Positions 47,640 to 57,198 of a stretch of DNA of 64,000 bases are shown piece after piece (the stretch's first letter is position 1; the number at the start of each line of letters is the position of its first letter). Origin of the DNA: Carex sylvatica (taxonomy: Eukaryota; Streptophyta; Magnoliopsida; Poales; Cyperaceae); assembly GCA_964058845.1 (NCBI GenBank), contig CAXKVR010000099.1:237225-301224 (forward strand), read 5' to 3'. The translations under genes and the position numbers were made by a program. Under the pieces are notes generated by a model that worked only from the letters and a program-made list of their open reading frames with translations, was not told the origin of the DNA and made no database searches.

Positions 47640-48592
47640 CTAAATTGCTAATATGCTACGCATAGTATATAAAATTTATGTGTACAAGCTTAATATTTCA
47701 GTTTTTTAAATTTTAATAATTGATGTAAATTGTTTAACATAATCTCTATAATCTCTATATGAATATGTACTTGTAAATCAAATTTTATATTTTTTAAAAT
47801 TTTTATATTATCTAAGAATATGTACTTGTAAATCAAATTATATATTTTTTAAAATTTTTATATTATTGTTTTAGATAAGTTGAAAATCACTTGAGCTGAA
47901 AATTATATACTATTTAGAATTCAGATTTTTCCATGTTCGCAAATTGAATTCACACACGGATCCCGAACCCGTTCGCGTATTGGGTCGACGCACCGATCCG
48001 TTCGTGTATTGGGTCGGCGCACCGACCCGTTCGCACCCCTGATCTGCGCACGTGGTAGATACGGATAAAAAGGGCGCTTCGCACTCATTTTACCATCCCA
48101 GCCGTCCCCGTCTTTGCACTCTGCACAGTAAAAAAAGACAATTTTTTTTTTAAGTAGTTTAGTTTTATTAAATAATTTAGTTTAGTTTAGTTTGATACTA
48201 AAATTATAGCTTATTATAAATTACATCAAAATATTTGTGTATTTAGACCAATTTAGAATTAAGTGTATTTAGACCAATTTGGAATTAAGAATTGTATTTA
48301 GAATTTAGAAATGTACCAATTTAGAAATGTCCAAAAATTATAATATATTATTATTATTATTACATTGTTGTATTTAGACCAAAATAGAGTAGAAAAGTAC
48401 CAATTCGAAATTTTTAATCCTGAATTAGCATAGATTGTATGATTTTTTACCGATTCATCCAAGAATGGTGATATATTATTGAATTACCATAGATATTTGT
48501 ATAATTGTTAGATTTGTGCTGTTTGAAATTATCGATAAAGACCAAAATTGACAAAATTGATAAATTTGATGTTAGTATGGCGTCAACCAGTA

Positions 48593-48633
48593 GTAGCAAT
48601 CAACGCCCACCTGCACCGGGCGTTGATTGCTAC
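48593..48633. repeat. Perfect 16-bp inverted repeat (hairpin)
   Basis: GTAGCAATCAACGCCC and its exact reverse complement GGGCGTTGATTGCTAC are separated by ACCTGCACC. The segment CCCACCTGCACCGGGC also occurs in the nearby transposase remnant (48750-48766), so the hairpin probably arose from an inverted copy of it. Confidence 0.9.
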
Positions 48634-48672
48634 AATAGCGGACGTCAACTGTGCATGATCTAACCTGGATGT

Positions 48673-49786
48673 CTATGCATGACATGTGTGCTTAGCCACA
48701 TTCTTCGTGATGTTCCAAGTATTACCAAAGCCTGTAGCCCTCGCAACCAATGCCCACCTGCACCGGGCTCTAACACACTTGTACCTTAGCCTGGTGGTAT
48801 CGCTGTGTGTATTTTTTATCTCCCTATTTTGTTTGATGTGCCAGTGGTTAATTATATCTTTCATCTTATCCTTGCTGTCATATGTCATCCCCTCAGACAA
48901 TTCATATTTTTCTCCCTTTTAATTTACAAAAGAAACAACAAAAATTAAATAACATCAATTTAATAACAATAATTTTATAATTAAATTAAAATTAACAATA
49001 AATTAACAAACATACCTCACAAGTCGCAAAAAAAGAGCTATCAGCCTCTTCAAACCCTGATGTGTCATGAAATTGCTCAAACAAATGTCTTTCCCCACGA
49101 CCCACTATAGGTCACTTCCGTCTACCAAGCACAGGAATACCAGTATCCTCATCACTATGATCCGATACCCCACCGTCTCCATTATCATCCCAATTAGCTT
49201 GTGCCTCCCTTTCTTCAGGATCCTCGTCCGTATTGTGAGCATAATAAAGTCATTTTGGGATTTCAGATCGGTCCCTTTCAGATTGAACTCGGCTAGATGA
49301 CGAGGATGCAATCTGGGATCGATCCTTGTCAGATTGGATCCTACTAGGGCCCGCTTCAGATGGATTCCGATTAGGACCCGTTACAGATTGCTCGAGCCCC
49401 AAACCCTTAGTCAACTGCAACAATTATCTGGTATTCTGACTAGAGTTCTGTCTAGGATTTTGTCTGGAGTTGGCTACCACATATAACTCGAGGAACTTGA
49501 AAGGATTGGTCATATTCATTGTCATTTGGACATATAACTCCCAACTACTATCATCTTGTACTGGTAGTTGTTGGAACCAGGTTTGATTGCCTTGACCAAT
49601 ATTGATCCTTGCAGTAATTACTAGTTCATAATTACGGTGATCAATACCGAGTTGTTGGTACACTTCCCTATTTATACCTCTGAAATCCAAACAAGTCGAT
49701 ATTGAACATTTTTGGCATTTGGTGGCTATAATAAGTGTTATTTGGTCCTTGTAATATTTCACCACCAAAATAACAAGCAATCCCAA
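48673..49786 (-). pseudogene. MuDR-type transposase N-terminal remnant
   Basis: Reading on the minus strand, 49786-49424 encodes MIGI-like MGLLVILVVKYYKDQ and VYQQLGIDHRNYELVIT, matching the N-terminal part of MuDR proteins. An acidic linker follows in another frame (TDEDPEEREAQANWDDNGD, ending in a stop). Then GFEEADSSFFATCE leads up to a GTATG donor near 49013. After that gap, 48900-48673 encodes the MuDR DNA-binding domain (MTYDSKDKMKDIINHWHIKQ, YKCVRARCRWALVA, KHTCHA). The DDE transposase, SWIM and knuckle domains are absent. Frame breaks make it non-functional. Confidence 0.75.
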
Positions 49787-50385
49787 TCATCATTGGTTGA
49801 ATAAACATAATATTACAAAATAATGCACTAAATTAAAAAATACTACAAAAAATAATTGTTTTAAAAAAAAAAGAATGAAAAGGTAAAAAAAACGCACCTA
49901 TGCAGCAGCTTTGGTGAAGAATGAGTGGAGAAATGGAAGACAGAACTAATCTGCTGCGTATTTAGTCTAAACCTAACAGCTGCGCATATCAGGAGTGCGA
50001 ACGGGTCGGTGCGCCGACCCAATACGCGAACGGATTGGTTCGCAGGCTCAATCGGCGAACGGGTCGGTCCGCAGGCCCAGTACGCGAACGGGTTCGGGAT
50101 CCGTGCGCGAATTCAATCTGCGAACGTGGCGGAATCTGAATTCCAAATTTATGGGTGGTATTCATTTAATTCTGATTTATTGGGGTGGTAACTAAAAAAA
50201 ACAGAAATCATGTTGGGGTGGTAACTAAAAATTCAAAAAAATGTAAAATTTGTTTTGCAAGTACATATTCATATGGAGATCATGTTGAACGGTTTGAATC
50301 AACCGTTAAAATTTTGAAAATTTAAATATTGAGCCATTGTACGAAGGCCCTCTATGCTACGTGTAGCAACGTAGCCAACTCCCTA

Positions 50386-51105
50386 ACACAATATATGAAA
50401 TAATATATGAAATATGATGAAATTAATTTTCATAAGTTTATAGACACAATAAACAACGTAGCTTTAAAATTTTATTCAATTTAAATATCATTTGAGAATT
50501 CACAAAAGTTATTAAATTGAAGCACTTAAAAAATATTATCGTTTAATTAAACCTAATAAAAAGTCTGATGCATATTATGTAGATCATGTTTATAGTATTA
50601 AATTGTTTAATGATTCTCAATATTTTGTTTTGGTAAAAACTACGATGCAAATACTTTTAAAGATATCTATTTTATAGAAAAAAAAACTAGGATGAAAATA
50701 TAAAAGTGAAATCAAAATATTAGTTGGCTTGTCTAACGAAACTGTCATTTTCTATTTTTATCTGATAAGTACAGTAATAAATTATCTTTATCTTGTTGTT
50801 AACCTCTTGCTGTAAACCAAGCATTATATTCCCTGCAGTGCGGAGCAAAGATAATAATAGGATGAAGTTGAAATTTAGTGTGAGACATAATTTTATAATT
50901 ATTTTACAAATATATAATTTTATAATTATTTTACAAATATATAATTTTATATTTACTTTTGAATACAAATATAATTTAGGAAATATATTTTTATAATTAT
51001 TTAGAATAACTATTTGAATAGCATCACTCCAGTACTCCCAAAATCTTCGCATCCTATTTAGAAAAATTATATACTATGATTCTCACTAATTGTTATTCTA
51101 AAAAA
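50386..51105. other. Intergenic AT-rich, small tandem repeat
   Basis: No gene recognised. A 27-bp unit ATAATTTTATAATTATTTTAC... is repeated about 2.5 times at 50888-50955. Confidence 0.6.
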
Positions 51106-51109
51106 AAAT

Positions 51110-51835
51110 ATTATATGGTCTCCTTTCCAGTTCCCACATTCGTCTCTGCGTCAACCTTCATAGATAGAAATACTTGAAAAATAAGATATTAGCACTTAAA
51201 TAATAAGATATTAATACTTTGATGCGTAACTTGTTATGATTATCTCTTTTCCAGTCTCCCAATCGTCTTCGCATCAACCTTCATCTATTGAAGTAGTGGG
51301 GACCTGTGTCACTGTATCAACATTCCCAAATCGTCCTCGTGTCAACATTCCTCTAACAAAAATAGTTAACCACATAGATATAAATACTTTAGTGCATATG
51401 TATAAATACTTGCAGTACTTTATATTCATAATTTCCAAACGTCATCTAGTGTCATATGTAAAAAATCAATTGCAAAAGTATATATAAATACTTACACAAC
51501 GAGGTATAAATACTTGTGTGACGACGAGCCTGAAAGTACATTATCATAGTCTCACTTGAAATATAAAATTACGTAGAAGACGTTCGTGATTTTAGATTCG
51601 CAAAATTTTTCATATATCGTCAGAAATATGGACGAGATTGAATAGAGAAAACCTACCTCTAAAAATATCTATGGTCAACCATGTAGTTTTGAGTATCCCC
51701 ACTGATATTTATGGTGCAGATATATTTGAGAAATTTGATTGGGAGACAATTATTTACGTAAAAAATATTTATCTCAAAAATATAAATATTTCTGTATATA
51801 TGTATAAATACTTCTTTGTATAGGTATTAATATTT
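51110..51835. mobile_element. Family D element, second copy
   Basis: The right half carries the same landmarks, in the same order, as 34330-34690: ATAAATACTTG, CGACGAGCCTGAAAGTA / CAACTTGTCCGAAAGTA, ATTACGTAGAAGACGTTCGT, AGAAATATGGACGAGATTGA, and a distal TAGGTATTAATA. The left half is degenerate and lacks the minisatellite expansion. Confidence 0.65.
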
Positions 51836-53578
51836 AAAAAAAATAATTTAGTCTTAAAATTTTTGCGGTTCCATCAAGTAGTTATGATAGTTATGGTGTA
51901 AGATATAGTGTGGATACTGTATTGCTAGTAATATCAGCTCCCTAATTATTTTGAGTAATGAGGTGCTATATGCTTGTGCGGTGAAATGAAATAACTTCGC
52001 CATTGATTCCTTCAGGTTGAAGCTGCAGCAAGCATATACAAAAGGGAAGACAAATTTGGACTTAGATTTAAAAAACAAGAGAAACTTTTAGTGGAACTAA
52101 AATAAGAAAAAAATTTAAATCTAGATTCATATCTCAATTTAACGCGCTAGAAAAATTTCAACCCCGGCTTGGTGATGTAAGACAGTGAGGTGTCACATAT
52201 AATCAGAAAGAATTAATTATAGAAATATACTTTTATTATATCTATATTTCTCTTTTCAGAAATAATAATAAAAATATACTGAAGATTTAAAAATTTAAAA
52301 ATTATGCTTCACTATAAATTTTTCTTCATGCTTTTAATTTTCTGTTTTTTTTAAAAGAGTATAAAAATATAATTAATATTTAAAAATAATTATAAAATTC
52401 TCCTCATCTTATAATTTTGTCCTATCTTACCAAAAAAAATATTGACTCCGGTCAAAGCCAACTTGATAACACCTTTAATTTATTTTAATAAATTGAGATC
52501 AAACTACTCAACTAAACTAGTTAAACATTCACAAAGCATCTTTATCTGAATTTCAAACTTACCAACTCGTATACAGAGGACGCTAACTTTGTTACTAGAC
52601 TATAGATCTTTGATTCTCAATTTGATAACATTTTTTTGTTTCATGTCCGAGATAACGCTGCCATTATCGAGGTAGCCCGCTTGTAACAAGTTGATGCATT
52701 CTCAATTTGATAACATTTTTTGTTTCATGTCCGAGATAACGTTGCCATTATCGAGGTAGCCCGCTTGTAACAAGTTGATGCATATTTCACAATGAACCAT
52801 TTTATTCTCTGTGGATTACAACCTTACTATGTCTTAAATTGGTTCAGTTCCTCTCTTTCATATTATCAATAAAAAATGAGAAAAACTGTGAAATTGGACA
52901 AATTGAGGCGAGGGAACAGTACCGAACGGTGCAGGAACATACGAGAAGTAGATAGCAGCCTCTGCTGGTAAAAATTGGGATGAAAATGGAAGTCTCAGCT
53001 TTTACTGATAAGGGGCGGGGCTGTCAGAAGGAAAAAGAAAGAAATCACAAACAAACCCTCATGTTTTCACTATTTTGGAATAGGTGAAAGGACCGGCTGC
53101 TGGCCTTTTTTAATTTGAATGGAGTTTTCTTTATTTTACTTTTTAAGTAGATGTAGATTTTAAGCTTTGAAAGATGTAGCCTTTATTATATTATGGTACT
53201 GTAAACTTTATGAATTTTTCAATATATCACACCTACGGGTTTCACATAAAAAAAGAAAGAAAGATAGAGGAACGCTCAAAACAGAGAGGATCGACTAAAG
53301 CCTGAGGGCTCTCCTTTGAAGCGACTTTTACTCCCCATTTTTTCGTTTACCATATTAAAATACAAAATTTTATTGTATCATGTATCATTTTCATACAAAT
53401 ATATATCTATATAAGCTAATAAAAAAAAACTTATCTTTACCCATGTTTTCAGATACAATACGGATCGGATAAACGGATAAAAGGGTGTCATTGGCACCCC
53501 TACTCCCGTAGTACTGTTTCGGCTGGTGGACTCCCTCTTTTTACATGTAAAAAACAAAGAATTCATAAATTTTCCAAG
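51836..53578. other. Intergenic with an 84-bp tandem duplication and an hAT end
   Basis: A segment with GTTTCATGTCCGAGATAACG and ATTATCGAGGTAGCCCGCTT is tandemly duplicated (52613-52699, 52700-52785) with two or three differences. At 53460-53503 an inverted TAGGGGTGCCAATGACACC marks one end of an hAT-like element whose other end I could not place. No gene seen until the UGT pseudogene. Confidence 0.6.
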
Positions 53579-54195
53579 ATGGGTCATGTTTTGGGGAGAG
53601 GAGGGGTTTTGACGGGCATTGATGTCAGGTCTGAACTATTCTATTCGTGTCAAGTTTCACACAGACAGTTTAGATTCAACAGTTTCATATATATTAATAC
53701 AATTTTGAATTTGTCAGCATGAATCTTAACACGGATCGGACAACTTAGACCAGACAACGGACGGATTTCGGTCCGATACCCGTTAGAACCTCCATTTCTC
53801 ATGTTCTGATCCTTTCCTTCTCGAGCCAAGGCCACAACCTACCCCCATGTCTCAAGTTGATACGGATCCAACAGTCATTTCTGTTACAAAACATATAGCC
53901 AAATCATCTATAGAAGTTCAAATTATCAACACATCTATATATAGACTTCATCTTCGATGACGATGATCACATGCTGGTCCACCTGTTGAGTCCTGCCTGG
54001 ATTCACTCGATGTTGTTGGTTCAATGTCCTTAATACAACTCATTGAAAGATACAATCAATCACCCGAGCCTTTTATATGTGCATTCCATGTACGTCTATT
54101 TTGGTACTTTCTCCTCGTTATAAAACAAGCAAACGGAAGAATTAGCTGATCAAGGTCCTCAATGGCAGTAGAAAATACTTTCGCTCCATTGTTAG
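53579..54195 (+). pseudogene. UGT74-type glycosyltransferase pseudogene
   Basis: A decayed copy of the neighbouring UDP-glycosyltransferase. The leader TAAATTTTCCAAG and start ATGGGTCATGTTTTG are followed, after a 205-bp insertion, by TGATCCTTTCCTTCTCGAGC, CAAGGCCACAAC (the catalytic-His region), a stretch parallel to the SISDGYDEGG region (CTTCATCTTCGATGACGATG), GATTCACTCGATGTTGTTGG and CACCCGAGCCTTTTATATG. At about 54112 it jumps into exon-2 sequence, AACAAGCAAACGGAAGAATT, GGCAGTAGAAAATACTTTCG, losing over 900 bp of coding sequence and the intron compared with the intact gene. Several frameshifts are present. Same strand as the two intact copies. Confidence 0.85.
53594..53798. mobile_element. 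Mutator-like MITE inserted in the UGT pseudogene
   Basis: A 205-bp insert flanked by TCATGTTTTG (53584-53593) and TCATGTTCTG (53799-53808). Ends are GGGAGAGGAGGGGTTTTGAC and, inverted, GAGAAATGGAGGTTCTAACG, both followed by GGG(C/T)AT. Removing it restores alignment to the intact gene's first codons. Confidence 0.75.
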
Positions 54196-54282
54196 TGCAT
54201 TGATTATGTATAGAAGGTACCCCTCATTAGAAATCGATTAACTGTGAGTGAAATGTTAGCTTGTGAGCTGTTCATGACTAAG

Positions 54283-54448
54283 CACTAGTACATAATGCCT
54301 AACCAGGATCAGACAATTAAAGCAATCAGGATCGGATTTGGAGCCGACCCTGATGAGACCGTCGCTGAAACTGAAGGACAATCAGGATCAGATTTTTAGG
54401 AAATCCAACCCTGATATGGCGATCGTGATTAGACATTCTGTACTAGTG
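54283..54448. mobile_element. CACTA MITE
   Basis: A 166-bp element with ends CACTAGTACATAATG and, inverted, CACTAGTACAGAATG, flanked by the 3-bp target duplication AAG (54280-54282, 54449-54451). It contains repeated AATCAGGATC(G/A)GATTT units. Confidence 0.88.
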
Positions 54449-54594
54449 AAGCAACAGAGGGACTATACCATTAAAATTTGAAAACAAGGAGTCATGCAAA
54501 AAGGTTCATTCAACTCTGATCCAAGCAAAATAATCCAGGTTTGCTACCGTACCGTTGTTGTTCCTTCTCAGGGTTCTTGATCTGATATGATCTA

Positions 54595-54797
54595 GGGTAT
54601 GTTTGGATGAAACAAAGAATAGAGCTAATCTCAAATTTGAGAATAGTAGCTAATTCAATATTTGATTGAGTTAGTAGAATAGTGAGCTAATCCATATAAG
54701 ACAAACAAAGAAAAATGAGTAAATGATATTCTTGTTCCATCCAAACATTGAATAGCTCAAAAAAATAGTGCTATTCTTGCTCCATCCAAACGCACCC
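54595..54797. mobile_element. Tourist/Harbinger-like MITE
   Basis: A 203-bp element with ends GGGTATGTTTGGATGAAAC and, inverted, GGGTGCGTTTGGATGGAGC. Both arms continue into AAGAATAG. Flanked by CTA on both sides (54592-54594, 54798-54800), a 3-bp duplication as in PIF/Harbinger MITEs. Confidence 0.78.
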
Positions 54798-54800
54798 CTA

Positions 54801-55244
54801 GGAGTACTGCTATGGAAGTAGTTTGATGTGTTCAATTCGAGAGAAACAGAGTTCGCTATATTAAGTGTTGAAAATAAGGCCATTGATCTATTATTTTAAA
54901 ACATGGACCATACCAATCAATAAAATATAAACATGGATCATTCCAATTAATAACTGATACGCATTTCAACTTGTTACAGCTCCATATATAGAATCAAGTA
55001 AACAATATTTCCAATGCACAATTCCTTATCCCTCTGTCAGATGATGATCTTTTAGATATTTTAATTACTAATTTCGCTTGATCTTTTATTAATTGTTGAT
55101 TTCGTCATAATTTTGTTGAGTTGCATGCATCTCATGCGATTGATTCGCTTTAATATCTTTCCTTTCACCTTTTATGGGAGCCAAGGAGTCATAAGCAATT
55201 GGATAAATATGAGAATTAATTTTGATTTATCGTAAGAGTATACC

Positions 55245-55290
<46 letters not shown>

Positions 55291-56128
55291 TATGGACGCG
55301 TAGTTATAATGGAAAATATAATTAATTGGATAAGTATTAATTCGGTATTTCTAATTTTAGAGGAAAAATTTGTAACTATATATTCATTTGTTCGGATTAG
55401 TTATAATAGAAACTAATAGGCAATATAGTATTTTTTTTAAAAATGTGTATTGATTAATGCAATCAAGATTTTAAATTTGTGGATCCATCCTGTATCACTT
55501 TTTAATTTATGTTTTATTGAACATAAAAACATGTGAGAAGAGCAAACGTATAGTTTGTCACAATGAGAAAATTTATACCAACTTTTAGTGTCTATTAAAA
55601 CTAATCCGAAAAGATGAATAATTTTAATGTCTAGAAAGAGAAAATGATATATATATATATATATATATATAGATTATTATATATAGAGTGCTAACAAATA
55701 TTTGATGCCTAATTAGCCGGAAGAATATAGTTATAATGTGCACAAAGAAAAAAGTAATATAAATCATATATGGATTTCGATCTTATTAATTATTTAGTTT
55801 TGTATAGTATTGATTTATTTAAACTTCGAATTTTGAAAAATTGAGGAAAAATGATAGCATTTTCAACTATCTCATTTTGAAAAGTTACAATGAATGAAGG
55901 TACGTATGTACCGTATCTTCTTATTTAATTGTATTGGTCTACTAAATAAATGAGGATCTTTTGTTTTCTTCCAACTACAATTGTCTTATGAAAAATAGTA
56001 ATATATTATTTTTTAATAAAGTAATAAAATTATGTCTGAATATAAACATACAAGTTCAGAATATTGTCCGAACTGATCATGCATGTAGATTTTAGTTCTC
56101 TTTTTAATTTTAATTCGGACAACACTTC
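54801..56128. other. Intergenic, upstream part of the UGT duplication unit
   Basis: Contains a long poly(A) tract (about 55242-55287) and an AT microsatellite (55647-55671). From about 55440 it parallels 60960 onward, upstream of the next UGT copy. Confidence 0.6.
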
Positions 56129-56139
56129 TCAAGTAATGC

Positions 56140-56360
56140 GAATGCATATCTTCTGCATTAACTCAAAAAGAAATCTTTTGAGTTAATGAATCTCAACCGT
56201 CTGAATTTAAACAGAGTCAATCCAGCTCTGCTTATGATATAGGGGTCCCTAGCTTTAATATTAGTTCGAATTTAGTCTGCACGAATCTTAAAACAGATTG
56301 GATGGTCAATATTAATTAACTCAAAAGATTTCCTTTTGAGTTAATGCAGAGGATACGAAT
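56140..56360. mobile_element. Mutator-like MITE, family B-like, with 11-bp target duplication
   Basis: A 221-bp element flanked by TCAAGTAATGC at 56129-56139 and 56361-56371. Arms include CTTCTGCATTAACTCAAAAA and, inverted, CCTCTGCATTAACTCAAAAG, then GAAATCTTTTGAGTTAAT on both. The equivalent site in the duplicated unit at about 61505-61525 lacks it. Confidence 0.87.
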
Positions 56361-56859
56361 TCAAGTAATGCATGCATATATAGTTTTGTCATTCTTTTAG
56401 AAATAAATATATTATTGTTTCGCTTTATAAAGGGAGAGATAGATTGAAGAAATAAATATATACTTTCTTCAGTTATATGCTAAATTTTTTTTTTGTAGGC
56501 GTTAGAGAAAGAAGGAAAGAAAGAGAAGAAAATATTTTCATGAATGATTTTATTTGGCTGGATATTTAATAAAAAAGATGAAAGTTATCCTTTCAATCCT
56601 ATAATTTTTGTTTTTGCACTCTCTATTTTGGAGCGCCATAATAAAAACAAGAATCGATTAATTAGAGAATTAAAAGTAGAAAACAACACATAACACAATT
56701 AATTAATAAGTTGCTCTCGGCATGGAGGATGCGTGTTCAAGATTCAATTTTAGGTAGGGTTTTTTTTTTTTAAAAAAAAAGAAGACCTTGAGCCCTTTAT
56801 TTAATTAAAAAAATGGAATTAGTATACACTATACAGTGATACCTAATAAACGTAAACCT

Positions 56860-57198
56860 AATTTTTTTTTGTTTCTTTTCAACCCCTCTACCTTTTAATT
56901 ACCTATCTTATTCTCCACCTCTTATGAACCAACCAAGATATAAAAAGAGAAATAAATAATGAGTGAAATTATTACCGTTTCTTAATTTATTTTATATTTC
57001 ACCTCCAAATAAAGTAAAACTTAGTTAAAAGATAACTATTATTTCTTCCTTTTCTGAAATATTGGGAAAGACAACCAAACTCTTCCTCCCGTTTTAACGT
57101 ACATCGTTCTCTCTCTTGAAGACCTCTTTCTCACTGCCCCTTCCGTGCGCCGTTGTCTCTCAAAATCTTAAAAAAAAAAAATTCACAAATTTTGCAAG
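56860..57198 (+). promoter_or_regulatory. UGT-A promoter, duplicated upstream of UGT-B
   Basis: Landmarks AACCAACCAAGATATAAAAA, AGAGAAATAAATAATGAGTG, CTCCAAATAAA and GTTAAAAGATAACTATT recur in the same order at 63408-63530 before UGT-B. GATATAAAAAG may be the TATA element, though its 260-bp distance from the ATG implies a long leader. Confidence 0.55.

Larger units (their letters stand above)
47917..50228. mobile_element. Degenerate Mutator-like element with long TIRs
   Basis: Left and inverted right ends share GAATTCAGATT, CATGTTCGCA / CACGTTCGCA, TTGAATTC, ACGGATCCCGAACCCGTTCG and further GGGTCGG(T/C)GCGCCGACCC blocks. Arms are over 100 bp and contain short tandem repeats of GCGAACGGGTCGGT. 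The right end extends to TTCTGATTTATTGGGGTGGTAA; the left lacks this outermost part, so it is truncated. Minus-strand remnants of a MuDR-type transposase N-terminus lie inside. No catalytic core remains. Confidence 0.75.
47640..50385. mobile_element. Palindromic MITE split by a MULE insertion
   Basis: The left arm (47640-47905: TGCTACGCATAGTATA, ATATGAATATGTACTTGTAA, TTTTTTAAAATTTTT) and the right arm (50230-50372: inverted GCTACGTTGCTACACGTAGC, ATATGAATATGTACTTGCAA, CCGTTCAACATGATCTC) are mirror images of one family E element. The MULE at 47917-50228 lies between them. The left arm also has an internal duplication of its TATGTACTTGTAAATCAAAT segment (47764 and 47820). Confidence 0.65.

Noticed and set aside
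53460..53503. Complete hAT element ending here
   Set aside because: Only one terminus (inverted TAGGGGTGCCAATGACACC) is clear. No matching left end with an 8-bp duplication was found, so only the end is noted.
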